Shown: piece by piece, positions 1 through 8,392 of the stretch
Position numbering within the stretch: the first letter of the stretch is position 1
How the letters are laid out: every line of letters starts with the position of its first letter
Translations under genes and position numbers: made by a program
Notes under the pieces: generated by a model
Seen by the model: only the letters and a program-made list of their open reading frames with translations
The model's database searches: none
What the model was told of the DNA's origin: nothing
From: Neomegalonema sp.
GTDB lineage: Bacteria > Pseudomonadota > Alphaproteobacteria > Rhodobacterales > Rhodobacteraceae
DNA length: 64,000 bases
Assembly: GCF_028688855.1 (NCBI RefSeq)
Contig: NZ_JAQTXI010000013.1
Span: forward strand, 33,113 to 97,112
Direction of reading: 5' to 3'

Positions 1-44
1 CGCCTGCCCGGGATGCGGTGCCCGACGGCGATCTTCGGCGGAGC

Positions 45-866
45 ATGATGACCCGACTGGATTCCCTTTCCGCGCGGCTGCGCGCGGCCGATCCCGAACG
101 CTGGCGCGCCGTCATGATCGCCCCCGCCGAGACGCAGGAGGCCCTTGCGGCCCTGCATCTCTGGACCTTCGAGGTGGCGCAGATCCCCTGGAGCGTGGCC
201 GAACCGACTCTGGCGGCGATGCGGCTGCAATGGCATCGGGACCGCCTCTCGGAGCTGGCCGCCGGAGAGCCCGCTCCGCGCCACGAGCTGTTCGAGCCTC
301 TGGCGCCCCGGCTGAAGGACGGCAGCGCCTCTCTGGATCTTTTCCTGAACCACCTCGCCGCGCGGGAGCGCGACCTCGACCCCACGCCGCCGCAGGATCT
401 CGACGAACTGCGCCTCTATCTGGAGGACACGGGCGGGGCGCCCTTTCGTCTGGCGGCGCGGATGCTCGCGCCGGGGCTCGCCCCGGAGGTCGAGGCTGCG
501 GCGGGCGAGGCGGGTTTCGCGAAGGGCGCGGCGCGCTGGATCGCGGCCTTGCCGCATCTGGCGGCTCGGGGACGGGTGGCTGCGCCCAATGCGGGCGAGG
601 CGGCGCGGATCCTGCGCGGCGAATCGACGCCGGAAGTCCTGCTTGTGGCGCGGGGCCTCGCCGAGGAGGCCCTGACGCGTCTGGAGGCGGCGCGTCGCGT
701 GAAGCCCGGGGCGGCCTTGCCCGCCTTTCTTCCGGCGGTCACGGCGGAGGCGGCCTTGCGGACGGCGGCGCGTCCGGGCTTCGATCCCTTCCGGGAGGCG
801 CTCGGCCCGAGCGAATTCCGCAGCCGCCTCCTGAATCTCCGGGCGGTCCTCTTCGGTCGCTGGTGA
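45..866 (+). CDS. Squalene/phytoene synthase-like family protein
   Basis: About 273 residues, all-helical, of the squalene/phytoene synthase-like class seen in many alphaproteobacteria, where relatives are related to complex I assembly factor NDUFAF6 as well as to true prenyl synthases. The central stretch YLEDTGGAPFRLAARML, near residues 130-147, resembles the conserved second helix motif, but I see no convincing pair of Asp-rich DxxxD motifs, so prenyl synthase activity is doubtful. An in-frame GTG at 18 exists. I prefer the tandem ATG at 45/48 because a purine-rich GGCGGAG lies just upstream. The gene ends 12 bp before the convergent DUF934 gene. Family assignment is moderate and function is not established. 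Confidence 0.6.
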   Translation: MMTRLDSLSARLRAADPERWRAVMIAPAETQEALAALHLWTFEVAQIPWSVAEPTLAAMRLQWHRDRLSELAAGEPAPRHELFEPLAPRLKDGSASLDLFLNHLAARERDLDPTPPQDLDELRLYLEDTGGAPFRLAARMLAPGLAPEVEAAAGEAGFAKGAARWIAALPHLAARGRVAAPNAGEAARILRGESTPEVLLVARGLAEEALTRLEAARRVKPGAALPAFLPAVTAEAALRTAARPGFDPFREALGPSEFRSRLLNLRAVLFGRW

Positions 867-878
867 GGGGGGAGGCCT

Positions 879-1394
879 TCAGCCTCTTGCGGCGCGAGCG
901 GCCTTGCGCTGCTCCAGGATGCTGGCGACGCCCGGCGCGCGCTCCTCGGTCTGATAGGCGGCTGAGATGGTCTTCGCGGCGGCCAGCCAGTCTTCGAGCG
1001 GCTGGCGCGCGAAGAGGTCTTCGGGGATGCGGGCGCTGTCGAATCCGCAGGCCCTCAGATAGGCGAGCTGATCGGCGATGACGCGCCCGTCGGCCCAGAG
1101 CTCGCCGCGCCATCCGAGTCCCCGCAGCCGCTTCGCGATGGAGAATCCGCGCCCGTCGCCGAATCCGGGGAATTCGACGGTGATCAGCGAGAGCCGGTTG
1201 AACAGGGGCTGCAGCGTTTCGGCCTCGATGGTGTTGGGCAGGGCCACGCCGGTGCGCCCCGTGCGCGGCGCGGCCAGGGCCTCCTCCAGCCGGGCCTGAG
1301 GCACGATCACATCGCCTTCGAGGGGGATGGGCTCGTGATCCTCCAGCTCGCGCCAGATCTCTTCCTGAAGGCCCTTTTCATTCAGCAGCGGCAT
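879..1394 (-). CDS. DUF934 protein of the sulfite-reduction cluster
   Basis: A 171-residue DUF934 protein. The family is repeatedly found beside ferredoxin-type nitrite/sulfite reductases and is often annotated as an oxidoreductase probably involved in sulfite reduction; the biochemical role is not known to me. The central part (about residues 65-125) contains FPGFGDGRGFSIAKRLRGLG, the most recognisable family block, followed by LWADGRVIADQLAYLRACGF. It begins 10 bp after the end of cysI on the same strand, so the two are almost certainly co-transcribed. No signal peptide or membrane segment, so cytoplasmic. Confidence 0.85.
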   Translation of the reverse strand: MPLLNEKGLQEEIWRELEDHEPIPLEGDVIVPQARLEEALAAPRTGRTGVALPNTIEAETLQPLFNRLSLITVEFPGFGDGRGFSIAKRLRGLGWRGELWADGRVIADQLAYLRACGFDSARIPEDLFARQPLEDWLAAAKTISAAYQTEERAPGVASILEQRKAARAARG

Positions 1395-1404
1395 GGCGTT
1401 TTCC

Positions 1405-3063
1405 TCAACCGGCTTCGGCGTAGAGCGCGTCCTTGAAGGACTCGGCGCCCGTCCGGCGATAGGTCTGGAGGAAGGTCTCGCTCGGCTCGCGGATCTCCAG
1501 ATAGCGGTCCACCAGCCTTTCGATGGCGTCCACCACGCCCTCCGCCGAGAATCCCGCGCCTGCGCGTTCGCCGATGGCGGCGGTTTCGGTGGGATCTCCG
1601 CCCAGGGTGAGCTGGTAGAATTCGGCTCCGGCCTTGTCGAGTCCCAGAATGCCGATATGGCCGATATGGTGATGTCCGCAGGCGTTGATGCAGCCCGAGA
1701 TCTTGATCGACAAGGGCCCGATGTCGCGCTGACGCTTCGGATCGGCGAAACGCTCCGTCAGGCGCTGGGCGATGGGGATGCTGCGTGCTGTCGCCAGAGC
1801 GCAATAATCCAGTCCGGGGCAGGCGATGATGTCGGTGACGAGTCCGCGGTTGGCGGAATCGAGACCGGCCCCCGCGAGCTTGCGGTAGAGCGGATAGAGA
1901 TCGTCCTTCTTCACATGGGCGAGGACGAGATTCTGCTCATGGGTGACGCGGAGTTCGCCGAAGGCCCAGAGATCGGCGGCTTCGGCGGCGACGCGCATCT
2001 GTTCGGCGGTTGCGTCTCCGGGCGCTCCGCCCACCGGCTTGAGCGAGATCACGACGGAGGTGTATCCCGGCGCCCGGTGCGGATGCAGATTGGTTTCGGC
2101 CCAGATCCTGAAATCCGGATCGGCGGTCCTGGCGCGCTCGAAGGCCTTCGACTCCTCCGGCAGATTCTCCAGAGCGGGGGGCGCGAAATAGGCCTGGATG
2201 CGCTCGACCTCTTCGGCGGGGGCGGCGAGGCTCTCGACGTCGAGCCGGGCGTATTCGCGTTCGACCTCCTTGCGGAAGGGCTCTTCGCCCATCTCATGCA
2301 CGAGGATCTTGATGCGGGCCTTGTATTTGTTGTCGCGGCGACCGTGCAGGTTGTAGACCCGCATGACGGCTTCGAGATAGGGCAGAAGCTCCGCCTTGGG
2401 CAGGAATCCGCGGATCACCTTGCCGATCATCGGCGTGCGTCCGAGTCCGCCGCCCACGATCACCTCATAGCCGAGATCCCCGTCCTCGTTCCTGATCATG
2501 CGCAGGCCGATGTCATGGGCCTTCACGGCGGCGCGGTCGTTGGGGGATCCGGTGACCGCGATCTTGAACTTGCGCGGCAGGAAGGAGAATTCCGGATGCA
2601 GGCTCGACCATTGGCGGATGAGCTCGCCGGTCGGGCGCGGGTCTTCGAATTCGTCGGCGGCGGCGCCGGCGAAGGGATCCGAGGTGACGTTGCGGATGCA
2701 GTTGCCGCTGGTCTGGATGGCGTGCATCTGCACGCTGGCCAGCTCCGCGAGGATGTCGGCGGTCTCCTCCAGCTTGATCCAGTTGTACTGGATGTTCTGG
2801 CGGGTGGTGAAATGGCCGTATCCGCGATCATGGCGTTCGGAGATGTCGGCCAGCTTGCGCATCTGCGCCGAGGAGAGCGTGCCATAGGGGATGGCGACGC
2901 GCAGCATGTAGGCGTGCAGCTGGAGATAGAGGCCGTTCATCAGCCGGAGGGGTCGGAATTCTTCCTCCGTCAGCGCGCCCGAGAGTCGGCGTCGGGCCTG
3001 ATCCCGGAATTGCGCGACGCGCTCCTCGACGAAGCGCTGGTCGAATTCGTCATAGCGATACAT
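1405..3063 (-). CDS. cysI: Nitrite/sulfite reductase, hemoprotein (CysI type)
   Basis: A 552-residue siroheme/[4Fe-4S] reductase catalysing six-electron reduction of sulfite to sulfide in cysteine synthesis, or of nitrite to ammonia in homologues. The N-terminal half carries HFTTRQNIQYNW (about residues 103-114), typical of the first ferrodoxin-like domain. The siroheme/cluster ligands are visible as CPGLDYC and CINACGHHHIGHIG in the C-terminal third, the expected two-Cys plus two-Cys pattern. Length fits the ferredoxin-dependent family. Its neighbours DUF2849 (upstream) and DUF934 (downstream) are the usual alphaproteobacterial partners, favouring sulfite as substrate. No flavoprotein CysJ is present in the window. 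Confidence 0.9.
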   Translation of the reverse strand: MYRYDEFDQRFVEERVAQFRDQARRRLSGALTEEEFRPLRLMNGLYLQLHAYMLRVAIPYGTLSSAQMRKLADISERHDRGYGHFTTRQNIQYNWIKLEETADILAELASVQMHAIQTSGNCIRNVTSDPFAGAAADEFEDPRPTGELIRQWSSLHPEFSFLPRKFKIAVTGSPNDRAAVKAHDIGLRMIRNEDGDLGYEVIVGGGLGRTPMIGKVIRGFLPKAELLPYLEAVMRVYNLHGRRDNKYKARIKILVHEMGEEPFRKEVEREYARLDVESLAAPAEEVERIQAYFAPPALENLPEESKAFERARTADPDFRIWAETNLHPHRAPGYTSVVISLKPVGGAPGDATAEQMRVAAEAADLWAFGELRVTHEQNLVLAHVKKDDLYPLYRKLAGAGLDSANRGLVTDIIACPGLDYCALATARSIPIAQRLTERFADPKRQRDIGPLSIKISGCINACGHHHIGHIGILGLDKAGAEFYQLTLGGDPTETAAIGERAGAGFSAEGVVDAIERLVDRYLEIREPSETFLQTYRRTGAESFKDALYAEAG

Positions 3064-3097
3064 GGCTGGAGCCCCCGGCGTCCGGCTGGATGAGGAG

Positions 3098-3409
3098 TCA
3101 GGCCGCTTCGGTCAGAGCGTCGGCCCGGCGCAGATCGGCGCGATGGGTCGGGCCCTCGGCGCGGATACGCTCGCGGCGGAGCTTCGCGCGGCCTTCGGCG
3201 TCGATTTCGACCAGATAGGCCCCGACCACATGGCGGGCGGCCTCTTCGGCGGCGCCGAGGGCGGAGAGCTCCGCGCCTTCTTCGGCGCTGGCGGCCACGC
3301 GCAGGTCGGCCCAGTCGCGGGACCATCGGCCGTCCCTGGTCAGGAAGACCGACCAGCCCTCCCGCAGGTCGTTGGCGGTGAGGATGGAGGAAACGAAGGC
3401 CTTGGCCAT
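3098..3409 (-). CDS. DUF2849 protein, first gene of the sulfite-reduction operon
   Basis: A 103-residue DUF2849 protein starting MAKAFVSSILTANDLREG. The longer open frame extends far upstream, but the ATG at 3407-3409 matches the family start and marks the operon 5' end. Family members sit next to cysI in many alphaproteobacteria; the molecular role is unknown. Basic and acidic residues alternate and there is no signal peptide. It lies 34 bp upstream of cysI. The region in front of it holds a 21-bp-period direct repeat that may regulate the operon. Confidence 0.85.
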   Translation of the reverse strand: MAKAFVSSILTANDLREGWSVFLTRDGRWSRDWADLRVAASAEEGAELSALGAAEEAARHVVGAYLVEIDAEGRAKLRRERIRAEGPTHRADLRRADALTEAA

Positions 3410-3479
3410 GAGCGCCGCTCCTGAAAATGCGCGTCCTGACGGTTCGGGAAAGCTTAGGTGCGGCGCAAAATCCGCGCCA

Positions 3480-3521
3480 ATGCGCATCCTCGATAACCCC
3501 ATGCGCATTTCGGATAAGGGC
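3480..3521. promoter_or_regulatory. Tandem direct repeat, probable operator between the cys cluster and the DUF2147 gene
   Basis: Two adjacent copies of ATGCGCAT-N4-GATAA occur at 3480-3500 and 3501-3521, exactly 21 bp apart (two helical turns), in the 204-bp region between divergent genes. A degenerate third half (ATGCGC) lies near 3428. The repeat spacing and position suggest binding of a regulator, most likely of the sulfite-reduction genes on the minus strand. The regulator is not identified. Confidence 0.45.
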
Positions 3522-3613
3522 GGGGCTCCGGAAGCGGACGCGGCGTCAATCTTTACAGCGCCCCGCGACAGGCGGAGGATGTCCGCAGAACAAGAACTTC
3601 GGGAGGATTCGCG

Positions 3614-4078
3614 ATGAAATCGCGTGTTTCGGCCGCTTTCGCGGCGGCCCTGACGCTTTCGGCGCCTGCTGCGGCTCTGGCCCAGAACGCCGAGGCCGCC
3701 TTCGGCACATGGCTGGTGGAGAACCGCAACGCCATCGTGCGGATTTCGCCCTGCGGCGAGAAGGCTTGCGGGACCATCGTCTGGCTCGCCGAGCCGCGCG
3801 ACGCCTCGGGCGCCGCGAAGGTCGACTTCCGCAACGAGAACGCGGCGCTTCAGACGCGTCCGATCTGCGGCATGGCGATGATCGGCGACTTCACCCGCGG
3901 TTCGGACGGGCGCTGGAGCGACGGCTTCATCTACAATCCGGAAGAGGGCAAGACCTACAAATCCACGATGCACGTCCGCGAGGACGGATCGCTCTATGTG
4001 CGCGGCTATGTGGGGGTCTCGCTCTTCGGCAAGTCCCAGACCTGGACCCGCGCGGCCGACGATCAGGGCGGCTGCTGA
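3614..4078 (+). CDS. Exported DUF2147 protein
   Basis: A 154-residue protein with a clear cleavable signal peptide (MKSRVSAAFAAALTLSAPAAALAQ, cut after residue 24) followed by a DUF2147 domain. The start GTWLVENRNAIVRISPCGEKACGTIVWL and the later SDGFIYNPEEGKTYKSTM and LYVRGYVGVSLFGKSQTW blocks are typical. Paired cysteines suggest a disulfide in the periplasm. The family has a small beta-barrel fold and no firmly known function. The Shine-Dalgarno GGGAGG lies just upstream of the ATG. It converges on ung, ending 2 bp before it. Confidence 0.85.
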   Translation: MKSRVSAAFAAALTLSAPAAALAQNAEAAFGTWLVENRNAIVRISPCGEKACGTIVWLAEPRDASGAAKVDFRNENAALQTRPICGMAMIGDFTRGSDGRWSDGFIYNPEEGKTYKSTMHVREDGSLYVRGYVGVSLFGKSQTWTRAADDQGGC

Positions 4079-4080
4079 GG

Positions 4081-4788
4081 TCATGTCCAGCGGATCGGCG
4101 CCGCGCCCCGGGTCTTGAGGAAGGCGTCGATCTGCGAGAAGGGCCTTGAGCCGAAGAATCCCGTCCGCGCCGAGAGCGGCGAGGGATGGGCCGATTCGAT
4201 CACGAGATTGCCTTGGCGCGAGACCTTCGCGCCGAGGTTCTGGGCGTGTTTGCCCCAGAGCAGGAAGGCGCGTCCCGAGTCGGGGCGGCCCAGATGGGCG
4301 AGGATCTGATCCACGAGCGCGCCCCAGCCGTATTTCGCATGAGCGCCCGCTTCTCCGGCCCGGACGGTCAGGGCGGAGTTCAGCAGCAGGACGCCGGATT
4401 CGGCCCAACGGGTCAGATCGCCGTCCCTGGGCGCCTTGACGCCGAGGTCGGCTTCGATCTCCTTGAAGATGTTGCCCAGAGAGCGCGGCGTCCTGACGCC
4501 CGGCGCGACCGAGAAGGCCAGACCCATGGCGTCGCCGGGGGTGGGATAGGGATCCTGCCCGAGGATCACGACCCGCGCCTTCTCGGGCGGCGTGAGGCGC
4601 AGCGCCTTGAAGAGATCCTGCGGCGGCGGCAGCACCTGCGCGCCGCTTTCGGCCTCCGCCTCGATCCGCGCGAGCAGCCTTCCGCAGGGCGATTCTCCCG
4701 AGGCGTCCTTGTGGAGGAAGGGCAGGAGCGCGCCCCAATCTCCCGGACCGGTCTGCGGGTCCGTCTCCTGATCGCGCCAGATTCCCAT
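4081..4788 (-). CDS. ung: Uracil-DNA glycosylase, family 1
   Basis: A 235-residue UNG that removes uracil from DNA at the start of base-excision repair. Visible motifs are the water-activating loop GQDPYPTPGDAMGLAFS (residues 77-93, catalytic Asp79), the uracil-contacting LLLNSALTVR (134-143) and the DNA-intercalating HPSPLSA loop (201-207). The open frame runs 38 codons further upstream, but ATG at 4786-4788 gives the usual length and avoids an Arg-rich non-homologous extension. A second glycosylase of a different family lies at 34772. Confidence 0.95.
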   Translation of the reverse strand: MGIWRDQETDPQTGPGDWGALLPFLHKDASGESPCGRLLARIEAEAESGAQVLPPPQDLFKALRLTPPEKARVVILGQDPYPTPGDAMGLAFSVAPGVRTPRSLGNIFKEIEADLGVKAPRDGDLTRWAESGVLLLNSALTVRAGEAGAHAKYGWGALVDQILAHLGRPDSGRAFLLWGKHAQNLGAKVSRQGNLVIESAHPSPLSARTGFFGSRPFSQIDAFLKTRGAAPIRWT

Positions 4789-4810
4789 GTCGTCCTCCCC
4801 GGTCTTCGCC

Positions 4811-5164
4811 TCACCAGCCCGGCAGCAGCGCGGCCATCGCGAGGCTCGCCGGGGCCGTCTGGATGTAGAGGATCTTCGTCTTGCGCGTGGTGGCCGCGCC
4901 ATAGAGCCCCGCCACGATCACGCAGAGCAGGAAGAAGACCTTGAATTCGAAGCTCGGGGCGAAGATCCCCCAGAGCAGCCCCGCCGCGAGGAAGCCGTTG
5001 TAGAGCCCCTGATTGGCGGCCAGGGTCTTCGTGGCCCTGGCGAATTCCGGCGTCAGCCCGAAGGCCGCCCAGCCTTTGGGGGTGTCCCAGGCGGCCGTCT
5101 CCAGATAGAGGATGTAGAGATGGATCAGGGCCACGAGCCCGATCAGCAGATTCGCCAGCATCAA
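4811..5164 (-). CDS. DUF1304 integral membrane protein
   Basis: A 117-residue DUF1304 protein with four hydrophobic segments (about residues 2-20, 54-68, 73-90 and 100-115). The start LLIGLVALIHLYILYLE and the later NQGLYNGFLAAGL are family hallmarks. Function is unknown; it is predicted in the inner membrane. Two consecutive ATG codons begin the frame, so the exact start may be 3 bp downstream. It is followed after 22 bp by ung on the same strand. One copy of the 106-bp interspersed element sits immediately upstream. Confidence 0.8.
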   Translation of the reverse strand: MMLANLLIGLVALIHLYILYLETAAWDTPKGWAAFGLTPEFARATKTLAANQGLYNGFLAAGLLWGIFAPSFEFKVFFLLCVIVAGLYGAATTRKTKILYIQTAPASLAMAALLPGW

Positions 5165-5193
5165 TCCCTCCGCGCCGTCTGTCTCCGCCCAGC

Positions 5194-5300
5194 CTTAAAG
5201 CATTTCCCCGCGCAGCCGGAAGGGCTTGCGTGGTGAAAATGCGGCCGGATGCGGGATTCGGAGCTTTCGGGCGATCCTGATCGGTCGGAGGACGCCCTGA
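5194..5300 (+). repeat. Interspersed 106-bp element, copy C
   Basis: The most divergent of three copies, in the gap between the 5354-6559 gene and the DUF1304 gene. It begins CTTAAAGCATTTCCCCGCG and ends near GACGCCCTGA. It aligns over its whole length, without large gaps, to the copies at 18489-18593 and 52369-52474. The outer stem is GCATTT/AAATGC, where the other copies have GCGT/ACGC or GCGC/GCGC pairs. It is inverted relative to its two flanking minus-strand genes. Confidence 0.65.
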
Positions 5301-5308
5301 AACAGGAA

Positions 5309-5332
5309 GGCGCCCCCGATCGCGGGAGCGCC
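5309..5332 (-). terminator. Hairpin downstream of the Pro/Ala-rich gene
   Basis: An inverted repeat with arms GGCGC and GCGCC outside, and CCCG and CGGG inside around ATCG. It lies 22 bp past the stop codon of the 5354-6559 gene. No strong T-run follows, so it may be a weak terminator or an mRNA 3' end stabiliser. Confidence 0.4.
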
Positions 5333-5353
5333 TGAAGCTCTGCGGCCTGGGGA

Positions 5354-6559
5354 TCAGTCTTCGGGCGGACGCCAGAAGGGATCGTTCTCGATGTGGGTGA
5401 TTTCGAGATCGCGCGCGTCTTCGTCGCGTTTCGCGCGCCCGAGCCGCCCGATCATCGCGGAGGGCGTGGCGGAGCTGGCTTCCTCCGGCGCGACATAGGT
5501 GAAGAGCCGCGGATCCTCGCCCCCGACCAGCCATCCGCCGCCATTGGGCAGGGCGGTGACTTCGGGCTCCGGCGCGACGCCGGAGCGGGGCGCGATCTGG
5601 GTCTTGAGCAGCGCCCTGGCTTCGGCTTCGGCGTTGCGGGGCTTGACCTCGAAGAGCACGACGGTGCCGTGCTTGAAGAGCGCCCATGCGCCGTCGGGCC
5701 CCTGCATGCGCGAGAGGGCCGCCCTCCAGCGCGCCACGAGCATGTCGAGGGGCGGAGCGGCGAGGAGCGGTCTGGCGCGGGTGAGCGTGCGGGCGTCCAG
5801 CGCCTCCATGTCTTCGTCCACGAGGGAGAGATCGACGAGATCCTCCTGATCCTCCTCGAAGTCGAGGGGGAGGACGGGAGGCGCGAGCAGCGCGGAGGGG
5901 GGCGCGAGATCCAGCTTCATCATGTCCGCAGGCTGCGCCTCGTCGTTTAACCGGACGTTAAGCGTGGGGCTATGCGGATGATCAGGGTCGGTCGCCTCCG
6001 CCGCTTCCTGCGCCGGGAGCTTCGGCGTCCCGGCGACGAGGGGCGGCGCGAGCAGCGAGATGGGCGGCAGGATGGGCGGCGGCGCGGGAGCGGCGTGCTC
6101 GGGCGCTTCGGCGGGAGCTGGTCCGGCGAGGGCTTCCGGATCCCTGTCGGGCGGAGGGGCCGCAGGCTCTGGGATGTCGAAGGCGGCTTCCTGCGTCTGC
6201 ACGAGGCGCCGCGCTTCGCCGATGGCGAGGGCTGGCGGCGCGGCCGCAGGCGCCGGATCGGCGGCCGGGGGCCGCTCGGGAGCCTCCTGAGCGCTTCTGG
6301 CGGGCGCGGGCTTCGGCTCCACGAGGGGCGCGGCGGGCGGCGCGGCCGAGGGCGTCGGCGCGGCGGGCGGCGCCGGCGGAGCGGCTCCGCCGCGGGGATA
6401 GGGGGTCGGCTCCGCCTTGAGCGGCGGGGCTGCGGATGTCTTGAGCCCGACTCCGGTCGGACGGTGGCGTGCGATCTCCTCGCGCAGCGCCTGGGTGGGA
6501 TTGGGGCGACCGCCGAAGAGGCGACCCACCCAGCTCCGGAGGTTTGAGAAGAAGCTCAT
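5354..6559 (-). CDS. Pro/Ala-rich protein of unknown function
   Basis: A 401-residue protein starting MSFFSNLRSWVGRLFGGRPN. Residues about 45-240 are strongly Pro/Ala-rich and probably disordered. A more ordered C-terminal region of about 130 residues follows, containing RWRAALSRMQGPDGAWALFK and GGGWLVGGEDPRLFTYVAPE. No signal peptide or membrane helix is convincing. Codon bias and length support a real gene, but I do not recognise the family. A TTAA-N7-TTAA sequence resembling a CtrA site lies inside the coding region at 5947-5961. Confidence 0.65.
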   Translation of the reverse strand: MSFFSNLRSWVGRLFGGRPNPTQALREEIARHRPTGVGLKTSAAPPLKAEPTPYPRGGAAPPAPPAAPTPSAAPPAAPLVEPKPAPARSAQEAPERPPAADPAPAAAPPALAIGEARRLVQTQEAAFDIPEPAAPPPDRDPEALAGPAPAEAPEHAAPAPPPILPPISLLAPPLVAGTPKLPAQEAAEATDPDHPHSPTLNVRLNDEAQPADMMKLDLAPPSALLAPPVLPLDFEEDQEDLVDLSLVDEDMEALDARTLTRARPLLAAPPLDMLVARWRAALSRMQGPDGAWALFKHGTVVLFEVKPRNAEAEARALLKTQIAPRSGVAPEPEVTALPNGGGWLVGGEDPRLFTYVAPEEASSATPSAMIGRLGRAKRDEDARDLEITHIENDPFWRPPED

Positions 6560-6696
6560 TCGGATAGGGAACCCTGCGGCGGAGGATGCGTCAAGTCGAT
6601 GAGCGGGTTTCTCGCAAGAACCACGCCGCCGGGCCAGCGAAAATCACGCCGAAAGGGGGTGGAGGAGGGCGCTGCGAATCGCCCTTCCCTCTGCGT

Positions 6697-8175
6697 TCAC
6701 TCCACGCCGAGCTTGCGCTTGACGAGTTCGTTGAGGGCCTGGGGATTGGCTTTTCCGCCCATGGCCTTCATGGCCTGCCCGACGAACCATCCGGCGAGGC
6801 TGGGCTTGGCCCTGGCCTGCTCGACCTTTTCGGGATTGGCGGCGATGACGGCGTCGACGGCGGCTTCGATGGCGCCTTCGTCGGTGACCTGACGCATGCC
6901 GCGCGCCTCGACCACGGCGGCGGGGTCTCCGCCTTCGGTCCAGAGGATCTCGAAGAGGTCCTTGGCGATCTTGCCGGAGATGTCGCCCTTCGCCACGAGA
7001 TCGACCACGCCGCCGATCTGCGCCGCCGAGAGGGGCGAGGCGGCGAGCTCCAGGCCTTCCTTGTTGAGGCGCCCGAAGAGTTCGTTGATGATCCAGTTGG
7101 CGACGGATTTTCCGTCCCGTCCCTGCGCGGCCTCCTCGAAGAAATCGGCGGAGGCGCGGTCTGCGGCGAGCACGGCGGCGTCATAGTCCGTCACGCCGTA
7201 ATCGGCGACGAGGCGGGCGGTCTTGGCGTCCGGGAGTTCGGGCAGGCTGGCGCGGATGCCCTCGACGAAGGCTTCGGTCAGCACGAGGGGCGGCAGGTCG
7301 GGATCGGGGAAATAGCGATAGTCCTGCGCCTCCTCCTTGGAGCGCATGGCGCGGGTCTCGAGCTTGCGGGGATCGAAGAGGCGGGTCTCCTGATCGATCT
7401 TTCCGCCGTCCTCGATGACGGCGATCTGACGCCGGGCCTCGGTCTCGACCGCCTGCATGACGAAGCGGATGGAGTTGACGTTCTTGATCTCGCAGCGCGT
7501 GCCGAGCGGCCCGCCGGGGCGACGCACCGAGACGTTGACGTCGGCGCGGAGGTTGCCTTTCTCCATGTCGCCGTCGGAAGTCCCGAGATAGCGCAGGATG
7601 GTCCGCAGCTTGCGCAGATAGGCTCCGGCCTCCTCGGCCGAGCGCATGTCCGGCCGCGAGACGATCTCCATCAGCGCCACGCCCGAGCGGTTCAGATCCA
7701 CGAAGGAGGAGTCCGGGTCGAGATCATGGATGGATTTTCCGGCGTCCTGCTCCAGGTGGATGCGCTCGACGCCCACCTTGCGCGCGATTCCCGGCCCGAG
7801 CTCGACCAGCACTTCGCCTTCTCCGACGACCGGCGTCTTGAACTGGCTGATCTGATAGCCCTGCGGCAGATCGGGATAGAAATAGTTCTTGCGGTCGAAT
7901 CCCGAGCGCAGGTTGATCTTCGCGGCGATTCCGAGTCCCGTCCGCACGGCCTGCTCGACGCAGAAGGCGTTGACCACGGGCAGCATGCCGGGCATGGCGG
8001 CGTCGACGAGGCTGACGTTGGCGTTGGGCTCGGCGCCGAAGCTGGTGGAGGCGCCCGAGAAGAGCTTCGCCTCGGAGGCGACCTGCGCATGGACCTCCAT
8101 GCCGATCACGACCTCCCATTCGCCATCGGCGCCGGAGATGTATCTGGGTTCGGGTTCGCGAAGGGCGGCGGACAT
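6697..8175 (-). CDS. gatB: Aspartyl/glutamyl-tRNA amidotransferase subunit B
   Basis: A 492-residue GatB, the subunit that binds and activates mischarged Glu-tRNA(Gln) or Asp-tRNA(Asn) in the GatCAB complex. The N-terminal [20 protein letters not shown], the block [13 protein letters not shown], and [14 protein letters not shown] are family signatures. The C-terminal GatB/YqeY-like domain ends with the usual [20 protein letters not shown]. Full length. gatA and gatC are not in the window. It is transcribed away from the TPR gene at 8393, with 217 bp between them. Confidence 0.95.
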   Translation of the reverse strand: MSAALREPEPRYISGADGEWEVVIGMEVHAQVASEAKLFSGASTSFGAEPNANVSLVDAAMPGMLPVVNAFCVEQAVRTGLGIAAKINLRSGFDRKNYFYPDLPQGYQISQFKTPVVGEGEVLVELGPGIARKVGVERIHLEQDAGKSIHDLDPDSSFVDLNRSGVALMEIVSRPDMRSAEEAGAYLRKLRTILRYLGTSDGDMEKGNLRADVNVSVRRPGGPLGTRCEIKNVNSIRFVMQAVETEARRQIAVIEDGGKIDQETRLFDPRKLETRAMRSKEEAQDYRYFPDPDLPPLVLTEAFVEGIRASLPELPDAKTARLVADYGVTDYDAAVLAADRASADFFEEAAQGRDGKSVANWIINELFGRLNKEGLELAASPLSAAQIGGVVDLVAKGDISGKIAKDLFEILWTEGGDPAAVVEARGMRQVTDEGAIEAAVDAVIAANPEKVEQARAKPSLAGWFVGQAMKAMGGKANPQALNELVKRKLGVE

Positions 8176-8392
8176 GCAGGGACTCCTCGAAGACTGCGCG
8201 CCCTCTCCCTAGCGCCTTTCGCGGCGCGGCGGAAGCTTTTGCGCGCAGGCCCCGGCCGGAGAAGCGGGGGCGCCTTCCCCCGGCGGCGATGCGCCGGACC
8301 GCGATTCCGCCTTGACGGACAAGGGCTTTCCATGGCGTTTCCTCAAATTCTGGCGGCTGCGGCGGGATGGGCGTCGGGACGGGCGGGAGACC

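Noticed and set aside
230..1081. Long plus-strand open frame of 283 codons rich in Arg, Gly and Ser
   Set aside because: It is out of frame with the synthase-like gene and antisense to DUF934; composition is the usual artefact of GC-rich DNA.
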